Positions 38,038 to 50,788 of a stretch of 64,000 nucleotides of DNA are shown piece after piece. The translations under genes were made by a program, and so were the position numbers. Location of the stretch: assembly GCA_951799425.1 (NCBI GenBank), contig OX637405.1:31100635-31164634 (forward strand). The letters run 5' to 3'. Position 1 is the first letter of the stretch. Each line of letters begins with the position of its first letter. This DNA is from Ilex aquifolium (Eukaryota > Streptophyta > Magnoliopsida > Aquifoliales > Aquifoliaceae). Below the pieces are notes generated by a model. The model was not told the DNA's origin and did no database searches. It worked only from the letters and a program-made list of their open reading frames with translations.

Positions 38038-39949
38038 ATGGAAAGCAAGCACAATGTAGTTCTGAGGACATTGAGGCACAGATACAACTTTTACCCTCTC
38101 ATAGGCCTCCTTGTCACTGCCATAGTCATCGGTGCCATTTATCTAAAGAGAGATAGCAGTTGGTTGTTAGAAAATCACACGGTAGATAAGAACTCTTCTC
38201 CAAGCTGCGATTTGTTTTCAGGCAAATGGGTTTATGATAACAAGTCTTACCCTCTGTACAAAGAGCAACAATGTTCTTACATTACTAATGACGTTGCTTG
38301 TGAAAAGTTTGGGAGGAAGGACTTGAAATATCAGCACTGGAGATGGCAACCTCATGATTGTGACCTTCCAAGGTCTATCTCTCTCTCTCTCTCTCTCTAG
38401 GACACATATACAAGAGTTTGTAATGTTTGTATTTGGCAATGTTTTCCTGAGTTTGGTAAATCTTTTACAAGGTTCAATGCCACCGCATTGTTGGAGAAGC
38501 TAAGGGGTAAGAGGGTTGTGTTCGTTGGGGATTCAATTAATAGGAATCAATGGCTTTCAATGGTGTGCATGGTCGAGTCATCAATCCCTCCATCATCCAA
38601 ATCTTCCATCTTCAAAGGCTCCTTGTCAACATTTAAGACCCTGGTCAGTCATAATTTCCTCTTCACTTCCAAAGCACTGCTAGTCCTTATTCAATAATCA
38701 TTTACATGATACACTAAAGCCCTAAATTAATCTTGGCTACCCCATTTCGATTTAATCCCCTGGATTTGGAAACTCACTATTTTAGTTTTTCTCAACTCAG
38801 TCAAGCTCGGGTTATATATAAAAACTCATTAGTAGAGCCCAATGAATTTACCTGTAGATGATTGAAGTTGGCTCGAATATTAAAATTTGACATTGGTAAG
38901 TTGAGAGATTGTCAATCCATTGAGAGAATTTTGGCTAATGTATTGTTTGTTATTCGATTAAGGAATACAATGCCTCATTCGATTTCTATTGGTCTCCATA
39001 TCTGGTGGAATCTAATTGTGACGATCAACTGAACCCTTTTGCACGAGACCATATTGTCAGAGTCAAGGCCATTGAAAAGCACGCTAGGCAATGGATTAAT
39101 GCAGATATACTCATCTTTGATTCCTTTGCTTGGTGGCTAGGAAAAACGACACTTTTGTAAGTACTTCCTAACAATCTTAGTAACAGTAGTAAAAAACTTT
39201 TCTTACCATCAGTCATCTTGTCAACATTACTCAAAATATTGATATACTTTCTGATCAGGTGGGGATCATTTAATAGCCCAGATGCAATCTACAAAGAGGT
39301 AGGGAGGCTGCGCAGCTATGAGATGGCTCTAGATACGTGGTCAGATTGGTTGGAAATCCATGTCAACCGTACAAAGACACAATTGTTCTTCGTGAGCCTC
39401 GCACCTTTCCACAAACTGTATGATAACCACTACTCCTTGCTTACTTACTTTACTTTTGCTTATTGAATCCACAAAGCAAGTCATGCATTTCATTAGCCAA
39501 TGATGGAAAAAACCAACAAGGCTGTAAAGTACCAACATATGATTAAGATGGCCAGGAACATTGTAAGTTATAACTAAGATGGCCATGAACATTGCAGGGG
39601 TGAAGATTGGGGAATGGCAAGTGATCAAAATTGCTACAATGAAACAGAGCCAATTACAAAGGATGGGTATTGGGGAAGTACGTCAGATAGTAGAATGATG
39701 CAAATAGCAGAGGCAGCGGTGCACAAACTAAGAATGAGAGGTTTAACTGTACAAATCCTCAATATTACACAACTGACAGAATACCGAAAAGAAGCTCATC
39801 CATCTATTTATAAGAAGCAATTGGTGCCTCTAACCGAAGAGGAGTTATCAAACCCTCGGAGTTATGCAGATTGTTTGCATTGGTGCCTTCCAGGAGTACC
39901 TGATGTTTGGAATGAGCTCCTTTATGCCTACTTGTTTAATTATTCATGA
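38038..39949 (+). CDS. TBL: Trichome birefringence-like (TBL/PMR5) protein, array gene 1
   Basis: Predicted Golgi polysaccharide O-acetyltransferase (the TBL family; ESK1/TBL29 relatives acetylate xylan). Exons are 38038-38372, 38472-38643, 38963-39156, 39259-39417 and 39598-39949: 403 codons plus stop. Order of parts: short cytosolic N terminus; one membrane anchor at residues 21-36 ([16 protein letters not shown]); PMR5N region from [20 protein letters not shown] to [16 protein letters not shown] motif at 131-133 in [12 protein letters not shown]; then the PC-esterase domain ending with Asp378-x-x-His381 in [16 protein letters not shown]. Ser, Asp and His of the triad are present. I used the ATG at 38038 because the other two genes start at the same place. 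The intron 1 donor is GTCTAT followed by a CT repeat. The polysaccharide substrate cannot be told from sequence alone. Confidence 0.94.
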
Positions 39950-40530
39950 AGTCAAAACCCGAAAATAGTTCTATCTTTTGAAGTTTTACCAACTTCATCT
40001 TGTATTAAGGGCCTTCAAGACACTGCAAAATTTCCAAATGAAAACAAAACTGCAGCTACAATGGCATAGGCCACTTTTCAACCAGCCCTTGTGTTATTTA
40101 GTACTTCAATGTTCATAATAAAGCCACTTAATTTATACACCTAAATTATTCTTGAGTATCAAAAACTTCACAAGCTATGATTGAACCATCAGACTGGTGT
40201 CCATCAAGGTTTGATACCATTACCAATACACCATATTTTCTTTGTTCAGTCTTGTATGTGATGTGTTTGATGCTTAATCAAGTTGTGACTGTCACCGAAA
40301 TGCAGTGCATCCATCTATTCTAAATTCAACTAGGCATCATTGGCAAATGGCTCCTGATCATGTTAGTTTTAAGCTCATAAACTCAAGCCATAGATATGAC
40401 CTCAATGCCTTGGCGATCATACTACATATAAATGCTGCAACCTTACAGAATCTCTTTCAAAACATGCAAGTTAATAGATTCATGAAGCACAAAAAAAAAA
40501 AAAAATGATGAATCCAAGATCTTAATTCCT
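39950..40530 (+). other. TBL 1 3' flank, shared with TBL 2
   Basis: The 3' UTR and flank match the flank of TBL 2 as far as 'gatgaatccaagat' (40505-40520 against 57797-57815). 40293-40510 contains a block (gtgcatccatctattctaa…) that stays open in one frame in both copies and ends in an A run. The amino-acid differences are too many for a constrained protein, so I read it as non-coding flank. It provides the empty site for the copia insertion in the TBL 2 flank. Confidence 0.55.
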
Positions 40531-40539
40531 TCACAGTTT

Positions 40540-43400
40540 CTACGAACACTGCGACTGACTCAGTGCTATCTTCCACATCTCCTGCTAATTGGTTTGGTTG
40601 TCCTAACTTAGCCTTGAATACTCTAGGCAAAACCACTATCATATTGCATATTGCATGCTGCATCATCTCTAAAGAAAGGTTCTATGTATTCAAAGTTCAT
40701 AAGTTCCGCATTTGAGAGCATGTCTTTGCTTTCTTCCATCTTTTCTTTTTCTTTTGCTGATGGATTTTCTGGCATCTTCTTTAGTTCTCCTTCAGAAAAA
40801 TCCAGGATATGTTTGAATTCAACAACCTTCTGATTAAGGATGTCCTGCTTGGTCTGGATTTCTTTGATTTCTTTCTGCTGTTCTCTTGTCCATGTGAGGA
40901 TTTTTCTTTCCCATCAATGGACTTGGCCCTGAATAGGCTTCAAGGGGAGTAGGATCTTGCCTGTTCATCCAAGCGGCAAACTTCTTTTGTTCCCTCTTTT
41001 TTTGGGTTCTGTTCAGTGGTTGGTATTATGCCCCAGATAGAAACTTTGGGTGCTGAACATGGTGTTATTTTTCATCATGAACTTCAGGGGGATTCATTGT
41101 TCTAGATCTAGCCTTTGTGATGATTTCAAATCTCCATTTTTTCTTCTGATTCTACTTTTCTTGCTGTTCTTGTCTCCTGATCCTCTACCAAACACTCTCC
41201 TTGGCCATCGATGGTCCAGCAGAATGGTCCATCCTTTGCTACCTTTCCTTCTTGACTTGGCCTTGGTAACTAGTGTTTACTGGAGTACTTTGCATTTCAA
41301 GAAAATAATAAGGAGCATGTCTCTGTTAGTACCTTTTTTGCCTATTGAAAATGCTTGCGTCTGTATCATCAAATATTTTTCATATTCGTTATAGATTTAC
41401 ACATCTCCTTCTCCTCTGGTGCTGAATTTGAGACCCTTATCAATAAATTCTTTAACCACATCATCTAGTAGTATTGCATCTGGCTTGACTATTATTTTGG
41501 CACATCTGAAACACATAATTAGTGACTCTTCTTCTTTGGGACCCAGCCTACTATGGACTGGTACTCTCATTTTAGAGACAATCATTTCCTTACTAACCAC
41601 CAAATTGGTAACCTTTTTGTCATTCTGCAAATTAACAGAAATCATATTAATGTTAACTTCTTTAGAGAATGGGTCTTTGTCTACACCCATGGTTTCTTCT
41701 TCTTTTATGACATATTTAAGCATTTGCTTTTTAATCTTGCACATGATTTTGAAAAGTGACGCAGTTTTTAGTAGAATGCCTAAATGAATTGTGTCATTTG
41801 TAGTATTTTTTTCCCCTTCCAATCTTTTTCTATTGGGATATTATGTCCTTAAGATAGGACAATGAATTTTTTGTTGATCATCTCATCAAACAAAGTATCA
41901 GTCATCGTTAAATCGAAGGAATACTACCTAAGGGTTGAGGGTGCATCTTTTTTGAAAGGATGACATGTTCATAGGGCCTTCAGTCTTTTTCAAAGTATTA
42001 CATATAATTGAGAACTTTCCTATGATTTGTGCCACATCTATCTCAACTTCTCCATTGAAGTCTTGAAAATTAGGTTCATAGTGAATTGTTTTTCCTCTGT
42101 TGCTTTTCCCTGAGCAACATTTCATATCTGGTGGCCTTGGCTGAGAGTTCAAAGAGGTCTCTGAACTCAATTCCTTCGAATTTCTTTCTAAATTAAAAGT
42201 CTAAACCATTCTGGGCTAGTTTCACCAATTCAACTTCAGGCAAGTAAACATGACATTGTTTCTGCCTTTCTTAAATCTGTCGATGTATTGTTCTGCAGAT
42301 TCATTTGATTTCTGCCTTAATCTTGACTGATCTACTATTGGAACCTCTGGTTCATTCCTAAAGAATTGAGTACGAAACTATTCTTCAATTTCTTATCGAG
42401 TTTGAATTGAATTAGCAGATAAATTTATGAACCAAACAACGACTGACTTTGTTAAAGATTGTGGGAATAATTTCATTTTCAGATTCCTATTGTTTCCAAC
42501 TTCTCTACATTGAAAAGTGAATCTACCTATGTATCTATAATTGACTGATTCTTTTCAGCAGAGTAAAGATGGAATTTTGGGATTTTATATTCCATTGAGA
42601 ATTCCTCATAATCAATCCATGGTGGATATGCTTTTCTAAACACAGACCTCTCAGTTTTTCTAAGGTCATAGTCATACAAATCTTGAATCATCTCTACTAG
42701 TTGATTCATGTTAAAAGTCATGTTTTGGTGGCCTTCTATGTTTTCAAATTGGTCAGAGAGTTGCCCCTGCCCTTGGGTTGAATTCTTCTAGAGATTCCAT
42801 TGGAGTCATGACCTGTCTATCACGACCTCTTCTAGGTAATTCAAGGGCCATTCTCGATGCATTTCTTCCCCTAGGATTCCTCCATGTGAAGAAATTAGGA
42901 AACATTTTAACAAGTTCTCCATCAAACACCATTTTAAAATGATTTTGGTATGGTGGGCCTATTCTTTCATTGGTAACCAACGGCGGTGGTCTCTGGTTTT
43001 TCTATAGGAAGCACCATAGAACCGGTGTTTTCTTCTTTTACTAGTTAATTTTGAATCACAATAGTTGATTTTTGATTAACTGATCTTGACATTGGTGTCT
43101 GGACACTCATAACTCATGCGTGACATTAACCAAATCTTGCCTAATTCTAGAATTAGGATTATGCAATACCTGCTTCAGATTTTGCACAAATTCTTGCATC
43201 TGCAAACTATCCCGGCCACTGGTTTGGCCATTTCCTAGATTTGCAGATTCCATAGGGTTGGTACTCGAACTTGCTTCATGATTGCCATTGATTGGTGTTG
43301 TTTCCATGTTTTCAGTAGTACCAAACACAACCTAGTCTTGTTTTCTTGTTTGAACCATTTTCTTGATCCAAGTTAGTTATGTTGTCCCATCGAGCATGTT
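40540..43400 (-). pseudogene. Degraded Gypsy-like retrotransposon gag/pol region
   Basis: Minus-strand frames, in order from 43400 downwards, resemble a plant Gypsy gag. They include an N-terminal stretch, then YKIPKFHLYSAEKNQSIIDT continuing as an HIGRFTFQC-like stretch near 42510, then RLRQKSNESAEQYIDRFKKG at about 42260-42330, and further down fragments with CFRCAK (about 41500). Stops and frameshifts break it in several places. No reverse transcriptase is recognisable. Probably transcribed originally from the LTR-like region at 43540-44000. The lineage cannot be fixed without a search. Confidence 0.65.
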
Positions 43401-43539
43401 AAAAGATTGTAGCTCAAAAAAATCTGTTATTATCGATAGAAAGATTCAAATCAACAAACTGTTCTCAGACGATTATTTATGAGGAGTTCAAATACCTTAT
43501 TTCAAGACTTCCTTAGATGAATTTAATGGACAAACATAT

Positions 43540-44000
43540 AGTGCAGGAAACTAATAAAAGAGGATTCATTTATTAATTCAATTGAAGAGACTTCGTTTAC
43601 AGAAAAGACGGATTAACAGCCTTGAATGCAACAATAACTGCCCTCTGAAATTAACTTAAAAGTACTCCTAAAAAATGCCTAGATCGTGAGCCTTGTGGGG
43701 GTTTGAATGTATCATTCATCTTCTCCACTTCGTGCCTTTTATAGTCATTGTCCTCGACGATTTTGTCTCCATCGACTGTTATCTGACTTGGTAAGTTCCA
43801 GTCAGTTATTTATTCTTTTCAAATATGGCTATGCCTGATCATCTCCTGCTTTTCTTCAGATTCTGTCACGTGACATCTCCTTAGTGTATCCAATTGTCAA
43901 ATGTCGATCATTGAATATTCATAAGATTTGATATTTCATGTCTAAACACCTTGCTAAAACTCTCATGGGAAAATTCCAATTGAAAAAGGGTTGATCGACT
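43540..44000 (-). repeat. Probable LTR/5' leader of the Gypsy relic
   Basis: On the minus strand a strong TATA box (CTATAAAAGGCACGAAG, 43727-43743) stands upstream of the gag-like frames. I could not define LTR ends, a PBS or a TSD, so the boundaries are approximate. Confidence 0.4.
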
Positions 44001-44151
44001 AAGAGCATTGTATTATGTGGTTGAGGAGGTCTGTCAAGTTACACCAGTTCTCAACTTTGATTACTTCGTGGTCCAAGTTGGCAATAGTTCTCCACAAGTG
44101 TTGCATTGTCTTAGTATATATTGTCAGCTGGACTTAAGACTTTGTGTGGAC

Positions 44152-44332
44152 GAGCAATGCTATTGAGACTTAATTTACTGACCTAATTTGTTGACTTAAT
44201 TCACCATGACCTTTGAATTGATTGTGGGTCCCATTAAATATTAGAACTTGGTGTTGATCTAATGGTTCCAATGAAGCCACATCATTAGGTCAACAAATTA
44301 GGTCAAATTTTTAGATCCAAATAACATTACTC
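44152..44332. mobile_element. MULE-like MITE, 181 bp, intact, 10-bp TSD
   Basis: Starts gagcaatgctattgag and ends ccaaataacattactc. About 40 bp of terminal inverted repeat includes a perfect 17-bp core, tgacctaatttgttgac. A perfect 10-bp duplication TTGTGTGGAC flanks it (44142-44151, 44333-44342). It is the reference copy for the split element at 27353-28135. Confidence 0.88.
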
Positions 44333-44559
44333 TTGTGTGGACTTTGTTTCCACTTCTTTTTTGAAAAGTAGACCCACAACTTCAAATATTGTATGACTCT
44401 AGAGTCACGTACATTGTTGAATCTTGTGTTTGGTAAGAGTTGAAATCTCTTATATAAATACCCTCTAAAAGCATATCCACCATGACAGTAATAGTAATAG
44501 TGGAGTATTTTCACTATCCCATGACAGTAATAGTTAGAAAATTAAAAGTATGAGAGATT

Positions 44560-44995
44560 GGGGAAGAGAGAGAAATATATGGTGGAACAAAGAGATACAA
44601 TAAAGAAAGTAAAAGGACGTGAGAAAAGATAAATAGTTGAATGAAAAAGATAAGATAAAGAGAGACACAAATATAAATAATGTATGAGAGATAGGCGGAG
44701 AGAGATAAAAAGTGATATAGAATGTAGGGGAGAGAAAAAAATCTAAATAAGTGATATATTGGAGAAGAACGTTATAGTTAGAGTTAGAGAGAAATTAAAG
44801 GTATAAATATGATAGAGAAATTAAAAGGACGAAAGGGAGAGGAGAGATTAGTAGTGGAATGAAGATAGATGAGAGAGAAATTAAAGAAGAAAGATGAGAG
44901 AGAAATTAAAGAAGAAAGATGAGAGAGAAATAGAGAGGAGAGAGAAATTAAAGGAGGAGAGATGAGAGAGAAAAGATATGCGTCTTCCACTGAAG
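44560..44995. repeat. Purine-rich tandem repeat
   Basis: Repeats of 'gagagaaattaaagaagaaagat' (period about 23-25 bp) are clearest at 44870-44965, within a longer strand-biased A/G tract. The Ser/Leu-rich open frame on the minus strand is a by-product. Confidence 0.7.
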
Positions 44996-45512
44996 GTTAA
45001 AATAGAAAAAAGAAAAAAAAAGTATAGGAACTATTGGACCTATTTATAAAAAAAATACATAATTTGTGTCTTTAATAACACAAAAAGATTACACCTGTCT
45101 TTATTAGCAAAAGAGTTCCTCGTATTATATTTGGTTTTATTTTTCAATAAAATTTAATAGATTTAAATTTTTGTGAACCAATAATATACTTAAAATTATG
45201 GGGCTTCTAAAAATTTGGAACCTAAAACCCATGCTTTATTTTCAACACTGTTGGGCCGGCCCTGCTACGTTAGGAGCGGAACCAGAAGTTTGGTTTTGTG
45301 GGGCCAAAAATTTTAACAACAACAATACAAATGTACTTAATTCAAGAACCTAAAAAATGTACTACATTCAATGTTGTTGATACATTAGGTCTCAAAATTA
45401 TATCCTAATAGTGTTTCACTTTTCACCACAGTAAGATTATAATTTCTAAATGAACAAAAAAGGACCCAATGTGTGAGTTCCCGATACTATAAAATCTAGT
45501 AAGGGTCAAATG
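44996..45512. other. AT-rich intergenic DNA
   Basis: No supported gene or repeat structure. Confidence 0.3.
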
Positions 45513-46295
45513 CATAGTTTTAAAATCCGGTTCGAACATTAATCTGGGAGAGAGACCAAGTCAATAGGTCATTGGTTCAACTGTTGAGTCACTGGTTGAG
45601 CCAATAACATAATAAAAGATAATAAATAAGCTAAAAATCATAATAATTATTAAAATAGCATGCTTAATGTATATTACATCAAACAAAAACCCAAAATTAT
45701 CAAACATGAATCCCAATACATTCAATTTCATAATTTCCAATGCAACTTATAAAATTAAGTAGAGAACAATACCTCTATTTAAACCTTACATAATCTTAAT
45801 TGCATAATTTTTTACGAAACAATATGCTCTTAATTAATTGCATAATTTTTGAAATTGAGCCCCCCAATATTTCAATGTATAAAATATAGCAATTTTTCAA
45901 TGTATAAACCGTTGCCTTCTTCTTCGAATTCTTTTGAGTTCCACATGATTGAGTCGCAACCTCGCACAGACAGAAAGAGAGAGAGAAAAGGGTTGAGAAG
46001 GTCGTTGCAATTCGACTAGGTAAAGCTACAGAGCAATGGGTGGGTGGGTGGGAGTGGGAGTGGGAGGTGGTGAAACGATTTAGGGCAAAGGCAAAATGCC
46101 CAAAAAGGCCAAAACTCAGTTTTTTATACCGTTCTAGTTGATCCCGTAGGTTTGCTATAAACCGTACAGGTTAAACGGTTCATCGCAGGTTTATTCTGAT
46201 TTTGGTGCACTAACGATCCAATAAAGGAATCGGGCTTTTTTAGGCTCCGGTTCATCAGGTCAACCCGTCGAGCCGGACCGGATTTTAAAATACTG
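45513..46295. mobile_element. hAT-like non-autonomous element, 783 bp
   Basis: The ends catagttttaaaatccggtt and the complement of aaccgg/gaccggattttaaaatactg are inverted repeats. The flanks GTCAAATG (45505-45512) and ATCAAATG (46296-46303) form an 8-bp TSD with one change. Both ends are rich in 'ggttca/aaccgg' words, as in the 21856 element. No coding sequence. Confidence 0.65.
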
Positions 46296-46362
46296 ATCAA
46301 ATGAACAACACCCACAGTAACACTATGTATGTTTTATACATATACCATATATCACTTTCTAG

Positions 46363-46431
46363 GATATTGACAACGTCATTGTTACTGTGAGTGTTGATAA
46401 CATTAACAGTAACAATGACGTTGTCAATATC
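46363..46431. repeat. Perfect 26-bp inverted repeat (hairpin), 17-nt loop
   Basis: gatattgacaacgtcattg…ctgt (46363-46388) is exactly complementary to 46406-46431. The similarity continues outward with mismatches (atatcactttcta against the complement of agaagtgatat). It could form a long hairpin if transcribed. A (TA)n microsatellite (about 46487-46539) follows. Confidence 0.9.
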
Positions 46432-46482
46432 ACAAGAAGTGATATTGTGCGTTTTAGTATCATAATGTACGTTCTTTATTTT

Positions 46483-46542
<60 letters not shown>

Positions 46543-46629
46543 TTTTAAAAAGTTTAAAATAAAAGAGATTTGAATCTATTTTAAATTTTGAAATGTGAAT
46601 TTTATATGGATAGTTTAATTATAAAAGAT

Positions 46630-47430
46630 CTAAAATTAAGGAGATTTGATTTTATTTGATTTTTGAATTATGTATTTGATTTTTTTTGAATTTTGAATTG
46701 TGTATTGAAAGAGAATATGATATTTTTGTCTTTGCACACGTAGTTATCCTTAAAGTCCCGAAAAAGTTTGCACCTGGAATTTTTCTCCTAAAAGACCATA
46801 ACAGTGGACCGACTTCCAAAAAACCCTAAATTTTAAGCCCTAAAAAAAGCCTCAAAAATTAAGTCTAATCAAAAATTTTATTGCAATAATTTGAGCTCAT
46901 GATCCAATCAATAACATTAGAAACCTAAAAATCAGAAGTTAAAAAAATAAAAAAGTACTCAAAAAGCAACTCATATTTACCCTCACCCATTCTCTCTCTT
47001 AAAAAATGTAAAAAACATAAACAAAAGTTGAAATTAAGGAGATTTTATTTTATTTGATTTTTAAATTGTATATTTGATTTTGTTTGAATTTTGAATGTTG
47101 AATTGTGTATTGAAAAAGAATAGGATATTTTCGTCTTTACACATGTAATTGTCCTTATAGTTCCAAAAAGTTTACGCTAGCTTGAACTTCTTCTCCTAAA
47201 AGACTATAACAGTGAACCGACTTCTAAAAAATCATAAATTTTAAGCCCTAAAAAAAACCCCCAAAAAAATTAAGTCTAATAAAAAAAATTTATAGCAATA
47301 ATTTGAGTCCATAATATAATCCATAACATTAGAAACATAAAAATCAGAAGTTAAAAAAATAAAAAAGTACTCCAAATATAACTCATATTTACCCTCACCC
47401 ATTCTCTCTATCTCTCTCTCAAAAAAGTAA
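46630..47430. repeat. Diverged tandem duplication, about 400-bp period
   Basis: 46630-47020 and 47028-47430 share an ordered series of blocks: attaaggagattt, gaattgtgtattgaaa, ctcctaaaagac, ttttaagccctaaaaaaa, cagaagttaaaaaaataaaaaagtac, accctcacccattctctc. The function is unknown and it is non-coding. Confidence 0.75.
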
Positions 47431-47619
47431 AAAACATAAACAAAAATTGAAATTAAACTCTCTCTTTCCTCTTTTTTTAGTAATACTAGCATTTCTTTCT
47501 TCTGTCTCTCTTTCACATAAAAAATTAAAAATAAATTATTTTTTTAAAAAAATTAATATTAAAAAAAACTCATTTAGTATTTTCTCTTTAGGCTCAAATT
47601 GCTTGAACCGCCTTGTGAC

Positions 47620-47920
47620 GTAGTATATAAATCAAGAAATAAGTCCAACACATGGTGAATATTTCCACCACCTTTAAGCATAAATCGAGACATGATGTAT
47701 ATTTCCACGTCCAAGACGTATATGTCCCATGATGAATTTTTCAGCAATTCCAAACCAAAACAGTTTCACACTTATTTTCTAAGTCCAAGTAATTTTTAAA
47801 AAAACGCATTCAGTGTTTTCGGATTAAAAATCATTAGTTCAAATGCCGTTTCAACTGAAATCTAGTACAATTTATTCTTGGTGAATCATGTGCGTGGCTA
47901 GCAATAATATGCACTCTCGA
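47620..47920. repeat. Paralogous flank segment with the empty MITE site
   Basis: Matches 33960-34910 without the hAT-like MITE. The unduplicated target TTTCCACG is at 47702-47709. Lies about 1 kb upstream of TBL 2. Confidence 0.8.
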
Positions 47921-48074
47921 ATAAAAATAATTTTTAACTGGCTCAAATATAATTTTAATTAGCCAAATTATAATACGTAAAAAATATCATTTTTAATTGA
48001 CTCAAATTTTAATATGTAAAAAAATAAATTTTAATTAGCTTGAATCGAATTTTAATACGTAAAAAAAATTAGAA

Positions 48075-48310
48075 AACAGAGGGGGTCTAATTGAAGATAT
48101 GCTTATCTAGAGGGGGTCTCATTTAAGATATACTTACCTAGAGGGGGTGTGGATGAAGTTTGTTCTCAAATATATCATGGGCAATTTAGTAAAATTGTAT
48201 TATAATTAATATTTTTAATCTGACAGGGAGTGTCACTGAAGATTCAGAAAATAGATGGGGTGTCCTTGAAGATATGGTAAACTAGAGGGGGTGTGGTTGA
48301 AATTTTCCCA
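48075..48310. repeat. Short repeats of 'agagggggtgt…gaagatat'
   Basis: Four or five related units of about 35 bp (agagggggtctaattgaagatatgcttatct …) are separated by AT-rich DNA. Possibly the two ends of a small direct-repeat element; no TSD was identified. Confidence 0.45.
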
Positions 48311-48647
48311 AAAAAAAAAAAAACTTTGAAAAGTTTGAGGGGACAAATGTAATAAACCAAACATAAATTTTATTTACTCATGGGTTGTCTTCCCTTCTAT
48401 TGGAACTATTTTTTTAACAAAAAAACGTGTTTTCTGGCTGTTTACAGCTAAATTGTCATGGATGATTGCTCACCCAAGCAATATTTTATGTTACTCCCTA
48501 TGAAGTTAGCTTGTAAACTCAAGCAGCACACAGCACACACACACACACCAAACATACACACTTGCTTGAATGTATAAGATTCAATTCCATTGCTTCTCAT
48601 TGCTCTGAAAGTCAGACAATTTAGCATTAGGTGGGTGGAAGGTGAAC
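48311..48647 (+). promoter_or_regulatory. TBL gene 2 promoter region
   Basis: Shares acaaaaaaacgtgttt, gattgctcacccaagcaat, ttactccctatgaagttagctt and a CA repeat with the upstream region of TBL 3, and more weakly with TBL 1. Confidence 0.55.
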
Positions 48648-50469
48648 ATGGCAAGCACCCACAAAGTAGTTCTTGGGACATGGAGATTCATAGGCCTCCT
48701 TGTCGCGGCCTTAGTCATTGCTTCCATTTATCTAAAAGAAGATAGCACATGGTTGTTTGAGAAGCAGGCTATACCTCAGAACTCATCTTCAAGCTGCGAC
48801 TTGTTTTCGGGGAAATGGGTTTATGATAACAAATCCTACCCGCTATACAAAGAGGCACAATGTACTTTCCTGACGGATGACTTAGCTTGTGAGAAGTTTG
48901 GGAGGAAGGATTTGAAATATCAACACTGGAGATGGCAACCTCTTGATTGTGACATTCCAAGGTCTCTCTCTCTCCCCGAAGGTGTCTCTTTGTAATGTTC
49001 ATATGTAATTGATCACAATGTTTTCATGAGCTTGATGTATTTTACAAGGTTCAATGCCACAGCATTACTGGAAAAGCTAAGGGATAAGAGGCTGGTGTTT
49101 GTTGGGGATTCAATTAATCGGAATCAATGGATTTCAATGGTGTGCATGCTTGAGTCATCGATCCCTCCATCATCCAGATCTTTCATCTACAAAGACTCCT
49201 TGTCAACATTTAAGACCCTGGTCAGTCATATTCCAAAACTCTGTTTTAGTTTTTCTCAACTAAGTCAAGCTTGGCTTATAATTTTTTTTTAGTAGAGCCC
49301 GATGAATTTATCCATGGATGATTGTAGTTGACCAAAACCCCAACCTTGGTATGTTCTTCGATCGAATCTTAAAATTTTTTCATTGGTAAGTTGAGAGATT
49401 GTCAATCCATTGAGAGATGAATTTTGGCTAATGTATTGTTTGCTATGTGATGAAGGAATACAATATCTCGTTCGATTTCTATTGGGCTCCATATCTGGTG
49501 GAATCTAATCGTGATGATACGTGGTTCCCTTTTGTACGAGACCATATTGTCAGAATCAAGGCCATTGAAAAGCACGCAAGGCAATGGATTAATGCAGATA
49601 TACTCATCTTTGATTCCTTTGCTTGGTGGCTACAAAACACGACTCTTCTGTAAGTAAATCCTAACAATCTTAGTAGCAATAGTAAGAACCTTTTCTCACC
49701 ATCAGTCATCTTGTTATTGATGTACTATTTCTCATCAGGTGGGGATCATTTAATAGCTCAGATGCAATCTACAAAGAGGTAGGGAGGCTGCGCAGCTATG
49801 AGATGGCTCTAAAGACGTGGTCGGATTGGTTGGATATCCATGTCAACCATACAAAGACACAATTGTTCTTCATGAGCCTCTCACCTTTCCACAAACTGTA
49901 TGATAACCACTACACCTTGCTTAACTTACTTTTCCTTATTGAATCCACAAATCAAGTCATGCATTTCATTAGCAAATGATGGACAAAATCAACCAGGCTA
50001 TAAAGTACCAACATATGATTAAGATGGCCATGAACATTGCAAATGAAGTACAACTGAAAATGAAGTACAATTGATAATATTACTGTTATATAACTAAGAT
50101 GGCCATGAACATTGCAGGGGTGAAGATTGGGGAATGGCAAGTGATGAAAATTGCTACAGTGAAACTGAGCCAATTACAACGGATGGGTATTGGGGAAGTA
50201 TGTCAGATCGCAGAATGATGCAAATAGCAGAAGCAGCAGTACACGAACTAAGAACGAGAGGTTTAACTGTACAAATCCTAAATATTACACAACTGACAGA
50301 ATACCGAAAAGAAGCTCATCCATCTATTTATAGGAAGCCGTGGGTGCCACCAACAGCAGAGGAGTTATCAAAGCCTCAGAAACATTCAGATTGTGAGCAT
50401 TGGTGCCTTCCAGGAGTACCTGATGTTTGGAATGAGCTCCTTTATGCCTACTTGTTTAATTATTCGTGA
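48648..50469 (+). CDS. TBL: Trichome birefringence-like (TBL/PMR5) protein, array gene 2
   Basis: Exons are 48648-48961, 49049-49220, 49456-49649, 49739-49897 and 50118-50469: 396 codons plus stop. The layout and splice phases match array gene 1. The N terminus [14 protein letters not shown] is seven residues shorter before the anchor ([16 protein letters not shown]). PMR5N region, GDS at 124-126 ([12 protein letters not shown]), and Asp371-x-x-His374 ([12 protein letters not shown]). Last-exon identity with gene 1 is high by eye, about 90 percent of residues. The intron 1 donor is GTCTCT followed by a short CT repeat. All catalytic positions are present and no lesions were seen. The next gene-sized feature downstream is the copia element, inserted 320 bp past the stop. 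Confidence 0.94.
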
Positions 50470-50788
50470 CGTCAAAAGCCGAAAATAGTTCTGTCTTTTG
50501 AAGTTTTACCAACTCCATCTTGTATTGAGGGTCTTCAAGGCTGCAAAATTTCCAAAAGAAAACAAAACTGCAATTACAATGGCATAGGCCACTTTTCCAC
50601 CAGCCCTTGTGTTACTTAGTTCTTCAATCTTCATAATAAAGTCACTTAATTTCTACACCTAAATTATACGTGAAAATCAAAAACTGCACAAGCTACGATT
50701 GAACCATCAGACCGGTGTCCATCAAGGTTTGATACCATTACCAATTCACCATATTTTCTTCACTCAGTCTTGTATGTGATGTGTTTGA

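Noticed and set aside
43107-43328. Minus-strand open frames at 43.3-41.4 kb as independent plant genes
   Set aside because: Read together they are successive pieces of one Gypsy-like gag region with stops and frameshifts.
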